Shown: piece after piece, positions 1 to 9,096 of the stretch
How positions within the stretch are numbered: position 1 is the first letter of the stretch
Layout of the letters: the number at the start of each line of letters is the position of its first letter
NCBI GenBank assembly: GCA_036744635.1
Contig: DAIOHQ010000081.1
Location: 1-18,400 of the forward strand
Source: DAIOHQ01 sp036744635
GTDB taxonomy: Bacteria > Planctomycetota > Phycisphaerae > Tepidisphaerales > Tepidisphaeraceae
Length of the DNA: 18,400 nucleotides
Direction of reading: 5' to 3'
Position numbers and translations under genes: made by a program
The notes under the pieces: generated by a model
Seen by the model: only the letters and a program-made list of their open reading frames with translations
Databases searched by the model: none
Told to the model about the DNA's origin: nothing

Positions 1-77
1 TACAAGACCCGTCCCACCACCGGCATCTGGTCGGCGGGAGCGGTGCAAATATAAGGGGCGCGTAACGTGCGAAAGCG

Positions 78-95
78 GTGGGCGAGTACGCCCAC
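78..95. repeat. Perfect 7-bp hairpin
   Basis: GTGGGCG and CGCCCAC flank a 4-base loop (AGTA). It lies beyond the 3' end of the minus-strand peptidase gene and has no T-tract on either side. It could be part of an intergenic palindromic repeat family or an RNA 3'-end stabiliser. The rest of positions 1-177 shows no convincing gene. Confidence 0.45.
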
Positions 96-136
96 ACTAC
101 AGGGAAAAGGGGCCTGAAACTTAGGCTTTACCCACA

Positions 137-174
137 CGGTCGCCCGTGCCAGTTATGGCTGGCGCGGGTGGCCG
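137..174. repeat. Long 16-bp imperfect hairpin downstream of the S53 peptidase gene
   Basis: Arms at 137-152 and 159-174 pair over 16 positions with a 6-base loop. Thirteen pairs are Watson-Crick, two are G-T type and one is a mismatch. The hairpin begins 3 bases beyond the minus-strand peptidase stop codon. It probably marks the end of that transcript, but no T-run follows on the minus strand, so it is not a classical intrinsic terminator. Confidence 0.5.
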
Positions 175-177
175 CAT

Positions 178-1458
178 TTATACCTTCAGCAGATCGGCGA
201 TCACCAGATCGGAGAAGGGGGTCCCCTGGCCGGTGGCGGCATCGAAGCCGGCGCGGGCTGCATTTCCGTTGCTTCCACTGGTGATGTCATGGAAGCTGCT
301 GGTGGCGATGCCGCCGCCGGCGTGATAGACGGCGGGAAGCACTTGGCTAAATCCATCGAGCGAGCCCTTGCCCGAAAGCGCCCGTCCCTGGTTGGCGATG
401 GCCAGCAGCGAGGCCCATTGTGGCGCGCCGGCGCTGGTGCCGCCGACGCGGAACCAGCCATTGTTTCCCTGCCAGGGGACGCTGGAATAGACCGCGAAGC
501 CGGTGGCGGGGTCGGCATTGAACGCCACGTCGGGGGTCATGCGGAATCTTGTGCTGTTGACGCCGTTTTGAAAGGCGGGTTTGGGAGAATATTGGCTGGT
601 GCCGCCTCCGCCGTCACTCCAGGCGGCTTCGGTTCCCGCCAGATAATTGCCGGCGGAATCGAGGTTCAAAGTCGTGCCGCCGACCGCCAGCACGTGGCTG
701 GAGACCGCCGGCCAGAGCATGGCGCCGGCATTGTCGCCGGCGGCGGCAATGAAGGTGATTCCCTGGCGGTTGGCGGAGGTGAAATGGGAATCGAGGGTCT
801 GCAGGCCGGAGAATTCCGTCGCTCCCCAGCTCATCGAGACCGCGGAGACGCCTTTCTGGCGGCGGGCGTAATCGACGGCGGCGATCAGGTTACCAAGCGA
901 CGCCGATTTGGCTTCGACCAGCAGGATCTTGGCGCCCGGCGCCATTGCGTGGGCCCACTCCACATCCAGCGCCATCTCCATCTGCCAGCCGCCGGATGGA
1001 TCGGTTGCCTTTCCCTGCGGCGCCACCCTGGTCAGGAATTTTCCCACGCCGGTTGCATCGGTTCCCGCCAGGCCAAACTGGCGGTCAAAGGCCGTAACAT
1101 CGTTGATGATATTGGTGTCATCGTAGGCATCGATGATTGCGATTGTCTGGCCCGTCCCATCGCCTTGGATCGTTCCGTTGTTGAACAATGCGCGGTCAAA
1201 GCCGTACCCGTGGCGAATCTGCGCGGGCGTGTAGCCGGAGACGGTGTTGAACGTGGCCTGCGGATTGGCGTCGATCAGCGGCCGGGCAATCATTTGCGCA
1301 ATGGGCGCCGCCGAGAGCATTTCCCGCGGCTCCAGCGACTCATATTCGACGGCTTCGGGATCGTCTGGGCGCACCTTATTCGCGCGATTCGCTCGAAGGT
1401 GCTTTATTGCGCTCAGCGTCGCCGCGCGCATCCGATGGAAGAAATTGCTACGCATCAT
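178..1458 (-). CDS. Secreted sedolisin-type (S53) serine-carboxyl peptidase with planctomycete LEPR N-terminus
   Basis: Predicted extracytoplasmic endopeptidase of family S53, about 426 residues. Visible sedolisin signatures are the E161-x3-D165 pair (EMALD), the oxyanion-hole Asp in AAAGDN (D242), and the nucleophile S342 in GGTSAGAP. A C-terminal calcium site fits D391-I392 and the AGFDA segment near D406. The N-terminus is basic and carries SLEPREMLSA at about 41-50, the LEPR-type motif common on exported planctomycete proteins. The usual prodomain of about 190 residues is absent: the catalytic fold starts near residue 76 (YTPAQIRHGYGF). The frame is open up to a TTG at 1527, but the ATG pair at 1458/1455 is preferred; neither has a clear ribosome binding site. 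It lies 148 bases downstream of the giant gene on the same strand. Family assignment is firm; substrate and activation are unknown. Confidence 0.9.
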   Translation of the reverse strand: MMRSNFFHRMRAATLSAIKHLRANRANKVRPDDPEAVEYESLEPREMLSAAPIAQMIARPLIDANPQATFNTVSGYTPAQIRHGYGFDRALFNNGTIQGDGTGQTIAIIDAYDDTNIINDVTAFDRQFGLAGTDATGVGKFLTRVAPQGKATDPSGGWQMEMALDVEWAHAMAPGAKILLVEAKSASLGNLIAAVDYARRQKGVSAVSMSWGATEFSGLQTLDSHFTSANRQGITFIAAAGDNAGAMLWPAVSSHVLAVGGTTLNLDSAGNYLAGTEAAWSDGGGGTSQYSPKPAFQNGVNSTRFRMTPDVAFNADPATGFAVYSSVPWQGNNGWFRVGGTSAGAPQWASLLAIANQGRALSGKGSLDGFSQVLPAVYHAGGGIATSSFHDITSGSNGNAARAGFDAATGQGTPFSDLVIADLLKV

Positions 1459-1606
1459 TGTTGGATGTCGGATGAATTCCGGCAGCGAACAACGGCATCT
1501 GAGGAAAATCAACGGCCGATAACCCAAGGCGGGGCTGCTGCAGGCGGTGCAGCCGCTAAGGGCGTCGCGGCTTGCCGCGCGATGCAGGCGCGGGTTGGGT
1601 CAAGCG

Positions 1607-4600
1607 CTAATCCTTGGTGTCGATGAGATCCTCCATGGCTTCCTCGAAGAGCTCAATTTCGGCGACCCGCTGGGCCTTGCCGCGGATGTCCAGGATCGTA
1701 TAGCGCCAGACCTTCCCGGCCACCGGCTTGAAGGAATGGAGGTGATAGTACGAATTGTTGCCGCGGCCCTGGCAGATGAGCTTCCAGTCGGCCTGCAGGG
1801 TTTTCTCCTTTGGCGTGATGGTGTAGTGGTCGCAACATTCCAGCACAAAAGCGGTGGTGGGCAAGTCAGCCGGATCTTCCCAAATGGCGATGGCGTCGAT
1901 TGGCCGGGGCTTGGCGAATTCGATCACGACCTGGGCGCTGCGCAGGTTGCCGCGGCGGAAGGTTGCATCGTACAACACCGTGCCGTCGTATAGTTTGCCG
2001 TCCACCGGGGCGAATTTGTCGGTGGCGGTCCATCCCCGCGCGCCGGCCGCTTTGGCGTCGAGGCCCCATGCCATCGGCTCTTCGCGCGGGTCGCCGAGCA
2101 GGCCGAGGACATTCGGCACCATCACCTGCGGGACGTTCTCGTGGCTGCCTTCGCCTTCCGCGCCCGGCGTCAACTTTGCGGTCAGGGCGGCATTCACTTC
2201 GCCGTGCGCCTTCAGCAACACGAGCTTGCCGGCGGTAAGGGTACCGCCGCTTTTGCTTGAGAACGACACTTCGACTTTCCCCGCTTCCTTGACCCGCAGC
2301 GCTACCGAAGCATTTTGCTTCGTGGTCGAATAGCCAAAGTGCTGCTTCACCTGCTTGCCGTCGGCGGAAAACTCCACCAGGAGCTCATCGTCGGTATGCT
2401 TCAGTTGGTAGGTAAATGGCAACACTATCACATCCCATCGATTGGCTTTGGGCGCATCGAGCACGAGCGTCTTCGGCTGGCCGGGCTCGAGCGAAGTCTC
2501 ATCTGCCAGAAGCGGCGTGCCCGATTCTTCTTTCCAATCCTTGCCCAGGCGGTCGAGCCAACCGCCCATGGGCGCGGGATGCAACTCATCGGCAAGCCGG
2601 GCCACCGGCGCATCCACTTTCTGCGCCGTCGCCTTGGAGAAATCCAATTCGCGCGAGATGTGGCCATCGGCGTCGAGCCACCGCACCTTGGCATCGGCGC
2701 AGGCAACCACCACCTGCCCCTTGGCATCGATCGTCGCTTGGCCGGGGGCCGGGAGCATCATGTCATAAACAAGCTCTCCGCCGCGTCCCAGGCGATGAAT
2801 GGCACCATCGCTGTAGCTGACGACGACAGCGCTTCCATCTTGCGCGAGCGCGATTCCGCGATCGGCGCTACGGCAGGGATGGTGGCTGATGGCGCCGGTT
2901 TCGAGGTCGATTACGGAAACGATTCGCCGGCCGTCGGTATAGCTGATCGCCGCCAGCCTGCCGTCGGCGCTCAGGGCAAGCGTATCGACGGTCGGGTCAA
3001 TCGGGACATGGCCGAGTTCTTTGCCATCGCGGGAAAACCATGCCACGACGGGGACGCCGTGGGGATTGACGGCATGATGGCCATAGACGCCGGCAAGGGT
3101 CTCATCGACGATCACCAGGCGCGAACCATCGCCGGACAGAGCCAGCTTTGAGGCGCTGTAGTTCTTAATGGTCGCGGCAGGCTTGCCGCTGGCCGCATCG
3201 ATAATCAGGGTATCGGCGCGGTTCAGGTACTCGAATTCTCCGCCGGCGGTGGGAGTGCGATCGTAAAAGCTGGCGGCCAGGAAGGCGCCGTCGCCGCTGA
3301 GGGCGAGGCGCTGGCAGATGCGCGGATACTTGGCCTCTTCGTAGGTTCCCAGGGCGCCATGGACGTCGAAGAACCACTTGGATTTTCCGGCCGGATCGAA
3401 TCGGCCAACGCCGGTTCCCACCGGCGCGATCCAATCGTCGCCCAGGGCGATATCCGCAATCGATGCATCAGGCCCTCCTGCCCAGAGATCGCCGCCAGCG
3501 CCTTTCTGGCGACGGTCTATCCGCACTATTCCGTGCTCGGTCCAGCGCTTCTTTTCGCCGCGCAGGAAATCCGCCAATGATTGCGCATCTCCGCGCAGGG
3601 CGTCGCCGGTGAATGCGATGGCGTCGGTGCCGTGCTCGACGGCGATGAATTGCGCCGGCGCTTGCGGCCCGGCCGGCAGCGGGCGGGTTGCGATACACAC
3701 ATTATCGGCGTCGGCAAAGACGCCGGTGATTTCACGATCCCATACGGTTGGCCAGAGCGATGTGGCATCGCGCTTGCTCCCCACGACCAGCGCGGTTTCG
3801 CCGGCCGGCCTTGATGCCATCTGCGCATAGACCTGCCCCTCTTCCGCCTCGCGCCCGAGTGCGGGGGCGTGTTGCTTTTGTGGTTCGGAGTCCAGCGTCT
3901 TCACCAGCGCTGCCATGGCATCGGTCAATCCCGCTTCATCCTTCCCGTACGCCACCACCGCATCCTGGCCATAATGGAACGGGGCCCAGGCATAGCCCAC
4001 CAGCCCGCGGCCGGCCTGGGGAAAGCTGGGGGAGATGTTTCGCGCCAAGGCCTTGCCGCGCTGAATCGCATCGAACATGGGGTTGGATGGGGCATCGCCG
4101 CGGCCAAGGAGGATGACATCGTGGTAATAGACCACTTCCGCCGATGCGATGTAACCTTTGTAAAAGGACGCGTTGGGATCGTGGCGGGTGTCGCCGCGAT
4201 GGTTCTTGCCTTCGACGCGAATGCCGCAAATCGATTGCGGGCTGTCCCCGCCGCGCACGGCATCACAGATCTCCTGGTCTTCGATTGAGGTGTATTCCCA
4301 TTGCATCGGATAGGGGCGCAGTTGCGATGGCCAGATGGTGCGCACGCTTGCCTTGACGCCGTGTGCGGCGAGCTTGGCGCGGAGATCCTCAGCGCTGCCG
4401 GCCAGTTCCGGCTGAGTGGAGAAGAGCACGATCTGAATGTCGCGATGCTTGAGGAACTCGCGGATGGCATCGGCGTCATAGACCAGATCTTCGCGCGGCT
4501 GCGCCGCGATGAGAGGGTTGGCAGGGGGGGCGACGCTGAACGTTCCTTCCGCGATGAGGCCTGTGGCCTGTTCCGTCACGCGCCAGGTCCATTTGCCGGC

Positions 4601-7600
4601 CGGGTCATTGGCGGCGATCTTGAACTGCAAGGGGATGTTGGTCGTGCGATAGACACGATAGCGCTCGCGGCCGTCAGGCGCGATGATGACGACCTCCAGC
4701 GGCAGCTTTCCGGCAAACGGCGCATTCTTGTCATCGACCGCCTTGCACTCCATGGCCAGCAGCCCTGCCGGCGATACGTCCTTGCCGGCAATCACTTGCA
4801 GTGCGGTGATTGGCCGGTCGGTGGCCAGATAGATGCTCCCCGGCGCCTGAGTCATGTCGCAGTCGAACTGGCAGGCATTGTCCGCGGTTTTCTTGAGGGC
4901 TACGGCCTGCCGGCGCAGGGCATCATAGACGGTGCCGACCTGCAGCGCACGCGCCACGCGGGCGGTGGCGCTGGCCGGGGCGTAATGAAACTGCGCCTCG
5001 ACGCCGTTTTTCATCTGCGGCTTGGCGTCATTGAAGATCGTCCAATATTCGACATCCGCATCTGCGCTGCGGATGCCGGTGAATTGGGTGGCATCGCCGA
5101 AGTCGAAAAAGCGTGTGACTTTCGGACCGACCGTCTGGCGAAACTGGGCGATCATCGGCGCAAAAAATTCTTCGAATTCGAGATGACTGTTCATGTTGCT
5201 GGGGCCGTGACTGTCGGGCACCTTGAAGGGCAGAGTGACCATATTTTTTAAGTCGGCTTTGGTTCCCTCATCGGCGATGACGACCCCGCCGACCTCCTGA
5301 AACGCGGTCAGGGCATCCTTCATCGCCGGCGACAGCGGGCTGGTCATGCCCACCAGGAACAGCGCCTTGAAACGCTCTTTTGCTATCTTGCCGTGGGCTT
5401 CCAACCAGGCGTCGCTGACCACGTTCGCCTGATATCCAGCCTTGGATGCGATGTAATGCGCCGCGTAGAGGGCGCGGTAAGGCTGGCCGGCCAGCACCTC
5501 CTGGCGGAAGGATGAGACCACGCCGATCTCGTCGATGCGCTGCAGATTCCGAAACACATCGCCGAAGCGTTTGGCGATGTTCATCATCCGGGTGAGCTCT
5601 TCGCTCTTGGCCTTGTCCTGCGCCCAGTCGCAGATGAAGGTATCGCTGAGATTCAGCACACCGACACCATCGGGATTGCGCGACAGCGCCTCCAGCAGCA
5701 GCTTATATCCGCTGGCATTCTCGCGCTGCCGTATCATGTCCAAGCCAACCCACGGATGCTTGCCGCCTTCGGCCAATCCCGCCGAGAGGATGTCGGTGCC
5801 GGTGATGTAGGCGAAATTGCAGATGCCGTAGTCGCCGTGGCCATCGTTCAATGGATTGTCCAGCGCTGAATAAAACGTGCCGGGATACATTCCGCCGCCG
5901 GCGCCGATGCCCCAGGTGCTGGCGCACTGCACGATCGGCTTATCGATGATCTTCGACAGGGCATCGCGCTGGTTGCGAAATTCGCGCGGGTACAGGTCGT
6001 TCACCCACTGATTCCACGCGATCTTCTTGTCATCATCGCCAGTGAGCTTGGTGCGGATCTCCTCGCCGACGCGAAAGCCCCAGGCAGCGCCGTGCTCGGC
6101 CATCGCTTTCTTGTCTTCATCGCTGAGATCATTCAGCTTTTTCTGGTCGGCCAGGTCCACGTCAATCTTTCCCACCTTTTTCTCGAACAGCGCCTTGAGC
6201 TTTTCGATGCGCTTGTCGTGAACCATGTCGAATGAGCCGGTCAACCCGCCGGTGCCCCACATGAAACCCATGGTGGCCGGCGTGGGGCCGTCGCCGGCGG
6301 TGTACATCAGGCCCAGGAGGTTGGGGAAGCGGCGAAGTTCCATCGCCATGTGCTGGACGGTTTGATAGCGATCCTCGGCCTGTTCGCGAAAAGCATCGTC
6401 CACGTTGAAGCAGAGGATCAGGCTGAATTGGACGGGGATGAAATTGACGCCGGTGGAGAGAAGGTATTCCATGCCGCGGGCGTGGGGCAGAAGACGGTCG
6501 AAAAGCTCGGGGGGGGCGTGCTTGGAACGTGCCGTCGCCTGCGAAGCGCTGGCCTTCTGATCCGACGGGGCACTCCATGCCTCCAGCGGAGTCTGCCGCG
6601 GGCCGAAGGAAATGTTTCCCGCGCCCTCGCACAGGCCGTTGCTGAGCAGGTTCAACCCGCTGGCGGAGAGCAGCGCCAGGTCTTTTTCCTCCATCGAGTA
6701 AGGGCCCCATTTCAGTTGGGTGAAGAGCTTCATATTGGTGGCGGGCATCGCCGAGGCCACCTCAAATTCCAGCGCGTTGGAGTCGGCTTTGTCGTAGCTT
6801 GCGGTGAGGCGATATTTTCCGGGATGCAGCGGCGCCGTCGGCAGCAGGGCCTCTGCGCCGACCGCATCGCCGTTGCGGCGCAGTTTGATCTTCCCCAGAT
6901 CCAGCTTCTGCTGGCCATCTTCCAGGCGCAGCGAAACTTCCTCGGCCTTGGCATCGCCATACGTGCGAATCGACACTTCCGCCGTCTCCCCTTCCAACCA
7001 GACCCGCCGATTGCGGTCGGTGAAGATCCAAACCTCGGCCGGCCCGGCCGCCGCTTCGGCCGCCGGCATGTCCTGTTTCGGTGACTTCTCGGCCCGCCGA
7101 ATGCCCACGGTCCATCCTTCGGCGACGACGGAAACTCCCTCTTCCAGGGACTTGTGCTCGCCAATTGCGATGCCATCTTTACCAATATTCAAAAGGAACG
7201 ATCCGGCATTGGAAATCGTGCAATCATATTCTCCGCCGCCGATGGGAAGGAAGATTCGCACCGCCGATGGCTTGGCCGAATCGAAGACGCGATCGAGCAC
7301 GGTCTTTCCGCCGCTGACGATTTTCAAGGAAGTCTTGGGCGCGCCATCCGTCGGCAGGTTGATGTCGACCGGGCGGCACACCACGCGCATTCCCGCCACG
7401 CCGTTTGGCACGACCGCCGCATCCCCCTTTTCCACCGCGCCGCCGGCATTGATCGTGAATTTCTTGTTTCCCGGCTGAAGGACGTGGGCACCGGCGGCAA
7501 AATCTCCCTCCACTGTCGCCTGGATTCCCGTGCCTCCCTGCACATCGGTCTTGCGGTCGCTGATGACGGCCGGCTCGGTGGTGGCGCCGCTGGCTTCGTT

Positions 7601-7885
7601 GATGATCTGATCGATGCCGCTGTCTTCGACGTCCTTCTTGCGCTCGCCCAGGGCTTTCTGATCGCCAAAGCGCGACCAGTCCAGCGCCATCTCATCGACG
7701 AAAACCTTGTCCGGCAGGCAGAAATACATCCTCCCGCCGCCTGGCAGGTCCGTCTCCTTCACCCAGTATTCCAGCGGCGCTTTGGTCTTCTCGTCGATGA
7801 AGCGGATGCTCGTGCCCGCGTGCGCGTAAGTGCATGCAAGCAGTATCCCAAGACACAGGTTGCCGATCCGCGCGAGACGTCGCAT
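1607..7885 (-). CDS. Giant secreted multidomain protein: glycosidase-like TIM barrel, beta-propeller and F5/8C-like C-terminus
   Basis: About 2092 residues. The N-terminus (MRRLARIGNLCLGILLACTYAHA) is a signal peptide with likely cleavage after residue 23; C18 in LLAC makes a lipoprotein a weaker alternative. Rough order: unknown N-terminal beta-rich region 24-265; beta-sandwich with 'VWLEGE' at 280-380; TIM-barrel-like region resembling GH42/beta-galactosidase-type enzymes from about 385 (MKLFTQLKWGPYS) to 770; glutaminase-fold-like segment 788-875 ('GGVVIADEGTK'); Rossmann-like segment about 1135-1330; WD40/PQQ-like propeller about 1480-1750 with repeated 'LALSGDG' blades; beta-sandwich 1780-1900; discoidin-like carbohydrate-binding domain about 1945-2085. 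The frame extends upstream to 8035, but the ATG at 7885 has AAGGA 7 bases before it and starts the signal peptide. Catalytic acids could not be assigned with certainty, so polysaccharide degradation is an inference. Long secreted proteins of this kind are typical of planctomycetes. Confidence 0.75.
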   Translation of the reverse strand: MRRLARIGNLCLGILLACTYAHAGTSIRFIDEKTKAPLEYWVKETDLPGGGRMYFCLPDKVFVDEMALDWSRFGDQKALGERKKDVEDSGIDQIINEASGATTEPAVISDRKTDVQGGTGIQATVEGDFAAGAHVLQPGNKKFTINAGGAVEKGDAAVVPNGVAGMRVVCRPVDINLPTDGAPKTSLKIVSGGKTVLDRVFDSAKPSAVRIFLPIGGGEYDCTISNAGSFLLNIGKDGIAIGEHKSLEEGVSVVAEGWTVGIRRAEKSPKQDMPAAEAAAGPAEVWIFTDRNRRVWLEGETAEVSIRTYGDAKAEEVSLRLEDGQQKLDLGKIKLRRNGDAVGAEALLPTAPLHPGKYRLTASYDKADSNALEFEVASAMPATNMKLFTQLKWGPYSMEEKDLALLSASGLNLLSNGLCEGAGNISFGPRQTPLEAWSAPSDQKASASQATARSKHAPPELFDRLLPHARGMEYLLSTGVNFIPVQFSLILCFNVDDAFREQAEDRYQTVQHMAMELRRFPNLLGLMYTAGDGPTPATMGFMWGTGGLTGSFDMVHDKRIEKLKALFEKKVGKIDVDLADQKKLNDLSDEDKKAMAEHGAAWGFRVGEEIRTKLTGDDDKKIAWNQWVNDLYPREFRNQRDALSKIIDKPIVQCASTWGIGAGGGMYPGTFYSALDNPLNDGHGDYGICNFAYITGTDILSAGLAEGGKHPWVGLDMIRQRENASGYKLLLEALSRNPDGVGVLNLSDTFICDWAQDKAKSEELTRMMNIAKRFGDVFRNLQRIDEIGVVSSFRQEVLAGQPYRALYAAHYIASKAGYQANVVSDAWLEAHGKIAKERFKALFLVGMTSPLSPAMKDALTAFQEVGGVVIADEGTKADLKNMVTLPFKVPDSHGPSNMNSHLEFEEFFAPMIAQFRQTVGPKVTRFFDFGDATQFTGIRSADADVEYWTIFNDAKPQMKNGVEAQFHYAPASATARVARALQVGTVYDALRRQAVALKKTADNACQFDCDMTQAPGSIYLATDRPITALQVIAGKDVSPAGLLAMECKAVDDKNAPFAGKLPLEVVIIAPDGRERYRVYRTTNIPLQFKIAANDPAGKWTWRVTEQATGLIAEGTFSVAPPANPLIAAQPREDLVYDADAIREFLKHRDIQIVLFSTQPELAGSAEDLRAKLAAHGVKASVRTIWPSQLRPYPMQWEYTSIEDQEICDAVRGGDSPQSICGIRVEGKNHRGDTRHDPNASFYKGYIASAEVVYYHDVILLGRGDAPSNPMFDAIQRGKALARNISPSFPQAGRGLVGYAWAPFHYGQDAVVAYGKDEAGLTDAMAALVKTLDSEPQKQHAPALGREAEEGQVYAQMASRPAGETALVVGSKRDATSLWPTVWDREITGVFADADNVCIATRPLPAGPQAPAQFIAVEHGTDAIAFTGDALRGDAQSLADFLRGEKKRWTEHGIVRIDRRQKGAGGDLWAGGPDASIADIALGDDWIAPVGTGVGRFDPAGKSKWFFDVHGALGTYEEAKYPRICQRLALSGDGAFLAASFYDRTPTAGGEFEYLNRADTLIIDAASGKPAATIKNYSASKLALSGDGSRLVIVDETLAGVYGHHAVNPHGVPVVAWFSRDGKELGHVPIDPTVDTLALSADGRLAAISYTDGRRIVSVIDLETGAISHHPCRSADRGIALAQDGSAVVVSYSDGAIHRLGRGGELVYDMMLPAPGQATIDAKGQVVVACADAKVRWLDADGHISRELDFSKATAQKVDAPVARLADELHPAPMGGWLDRLGKDWKEESGTPLLADETSLEPGQPKTLVLDAPKANRWDVIVLPFTYQLKHTDDELLVEFSADGKQVKQHFGYSTTKQNASVALRVKEAGKVEVSFSSKSGGTLTAGKLVLLKAHGEVNAALTAKLTPGAEGEGSHENVPQVMVPNVLGLLGDPREEPMAWGLDAKAAGARGWTATDKFAPVDGKLYDGTVLYDATFRRGNLRSAQVVIEFAKPRPIDAIAIWEDPADLPTTAFVLECCDHYTITPKEKTLQADWKLICQGRGNNSYYHLHSFKPVAGKVWRYTILDIRGKAQRVAEIELFEEAMEDLIDTKD

Positions 7886-7902
7886 CTGATGATCCTTTCG
7901 AA

Positions 7903-7980
7903 GCCCCCCCTTGCCGCCCCTTTCTACCACACCAATGCCCCTTGCGTTATCTGACTTTTCCGACCGGCCGCAGGGGGGGC
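7903..7980 (-). promoter_or_regulatory. GC-only inverted repeat in the leader of the giant gene
   Basis: GCCCCCCC at 7903-7910 is perfectly complementary to GGGGGGGC at 7973-7980, across a loop of 62 bases. If transcription of the giant gene starts upstream of 7980, the leader could fold with these arms, ending a few bases before its ribosome binding site. A role in controlling translation is speculative. Confidence 0.25.
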
Positions 7981-7983
7981 GAT

Positions 7984-8012
7984 TTGACAACCCGCAAAAG
8001 TTACGCTCTGAT
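7984..8012 (+). promoter_or_regulatory. Candidate sigma-70-type promoter for the sugar isomerase gene
   Basis: A perfect -35 hexamer TTGACA (7984-7989) is followed after 17 bases by TCTGAT (8007-8012), a 4/6 match to the -10 consensus. This predicts a leader of about 40 bases ahead of the ATG at 8062, which has a strong GAGGAGG ribosome binding site. It lies in the 176-bp divergent gap between two start codons. Confidence 0.4.
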
Positions 8013-8061
8013 TTCTCCTCGTTCAGCAACTTCAAACTAAAGTTCCTGAGGAGGACTATCT

Positions 8062-9087
8062 ATGGCACGCCCCGTAACGCTTTTCACCGGCCAATGGGCC
8101 GACTTGTCGTTCGATCAGGTCTGCGCCAAGGCCAAGTCGTTTGGCTACGATGGCGTCGAACTCGCCTGCTGGGGCGATCACTTCGACGTCGACCAGTGCC
8201 TCAAGGACAAGGGTTACGCCAAAGGCCGCTGGGATATTCTGAAGAAGCACGGCCTCAAGGCGTATGCCATCTCCAGTCACCTCGTCGGCCAGGCGATTTG
8301 CGACAACATCGACGAACGCCACAAGGCGATTCTGGCGCCGGATGTCTACGGCGACGGCGAACCCGAAGGCGTCCGCAAACGCGCGGCCAAGAAGTACATC
8401 GAGACCGCCAAGGCCGCCCGGCGATTTTTCGACGCCGCGCCGGAAAAGGGCAGCTTTCCCGCGGTGGTGAACGGCTTCACCGGCTCGAGCATCTGGCACA
8501 GCATCTACGCTTTCCCTCCCACCGATCAAAAATACTGGCAGAAGGGTTTTGATGACTTCGCCAAACGCTTCATCCCGATCCTCGACGCCTTCGACAAAGA
8601 AAACGTCAACTTCGGCCTGGAAGTGCATCCGACAGAAATTGCCTTCGACATCGCCTCGGCCGAGCGCGCTGTCGAGGCGGTCAAGGGCCACAAGCGCTTC
8701 GGCTTCAACTACGACCCCAGCCATCTCGGCTACCAGGGCGTCGATTACGTGAAATTCATCCGCACCTTCGGCAAGCGGATCTTCCACGTCCACATGAAGG
8801 ACGTCTGGTGGGGCCACGGCGACGGCACCGTCGGCGTCTTCGGCGGCCACGTCAACTTCGCCGACGCCCGCCGCTACTGGGACTTCCGCTCCCTCGGCCA
8901 CGGCGACATCAAGTTCGAAGACATCATCGTCGCCCTCAACGATGTCGGCTATCAGGGTCCCCTGAGCGTGGAATGGGAAGACAGCCGTATGGACCGGGAA
9001 CACGGCGCGACCGAGGCCGCCGCCTTCGTCAAACGCATCGACTTCAAGCCCAGTGCGATTGCGTTTGATGCGCAGTTTGATCGTTGA
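8062..9087 (+). CDS. Sugar phosphate isomerase/epimerase family protein (xylose isomerase-like TIM barrel)
   Basis: 341 residues, cytoplasmic, no signal peptide. The sequence fits the AP-endonuclease-2/xylose-isomerase-like TIM-barrel superfamily, whose members isomerise or epimerise sugars and cyclitols at a divalent metal. Likely metal ligands and catalytic residues are E187 (LEVHPTE), D218 and H221 (NYDPSHLG), H244 (HVHMKD) and E304 (SVEWED). The N-terminal strand-loop 'FGYDGVEL' is also typical. The start is well supported: GAGGAGG lies 8 bases before the ATG. It is divergent from the giant secreted protein, which suggests a role in using the sugars released, but the substrate cannot be read from sequence. 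The end of the gene (AIAFDAQFDR then stop) is repeated in decayed form at 11042-11117, on the far side of the accessory genes. Confidence 0.88.
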   Translation: MARPVTLFTGQWADLSFDQVCAKAKSFGYDGVELACWGDHFDVDQCLKDKGYAKGRWDILKKHGLKAYAISSHLVGQAICDNIDERHKAILAPDVYGDGEPEGVRKRAAKKYIETAKAARRFFDAAPEKGSFPAVVNGFTGSSIWHSIYAFPPTDQKYWQKGFDDFAKRFIPILDAFDKENVNFGLEVHPTEIAFDIASAERAVEAVKGHKRFGFNYDPSHLGYQGVDYVKFIRTFGKRIFHVHMKDVWWGHGDGTVGVFGGHVNFADARRYWDFRSLGHGDIKFEDIIVALNDVGYQGPLSVEWEDSRMDREHGATEAAAFVKRIDFKPSAIAFDAQFDR

Positions 9088-9096
9088 GAATGCACG

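Noticed and set aside
289..1626. Long plus-strand open frame of 445 codons
   Set aside because: It is antisense to the S53 peptidase, whose catalytic motifs are intact. Its translation is low in recognisable motifs and is a GC-rich shadow.
2315..3151. Plus-strand open frame of 278 codons within the giant gene
   Set aside because: It is antisense to the propeller region, with no ribosome binding site or recognisable domain.
8056..9003. Minus-strand open frame of 315 codons
   Set aside because: It mirrors the sugar isomerase gene, which has metal-site motifs and a strong ribosome binding site. The antisense product is an acidic, repetitive shadow.
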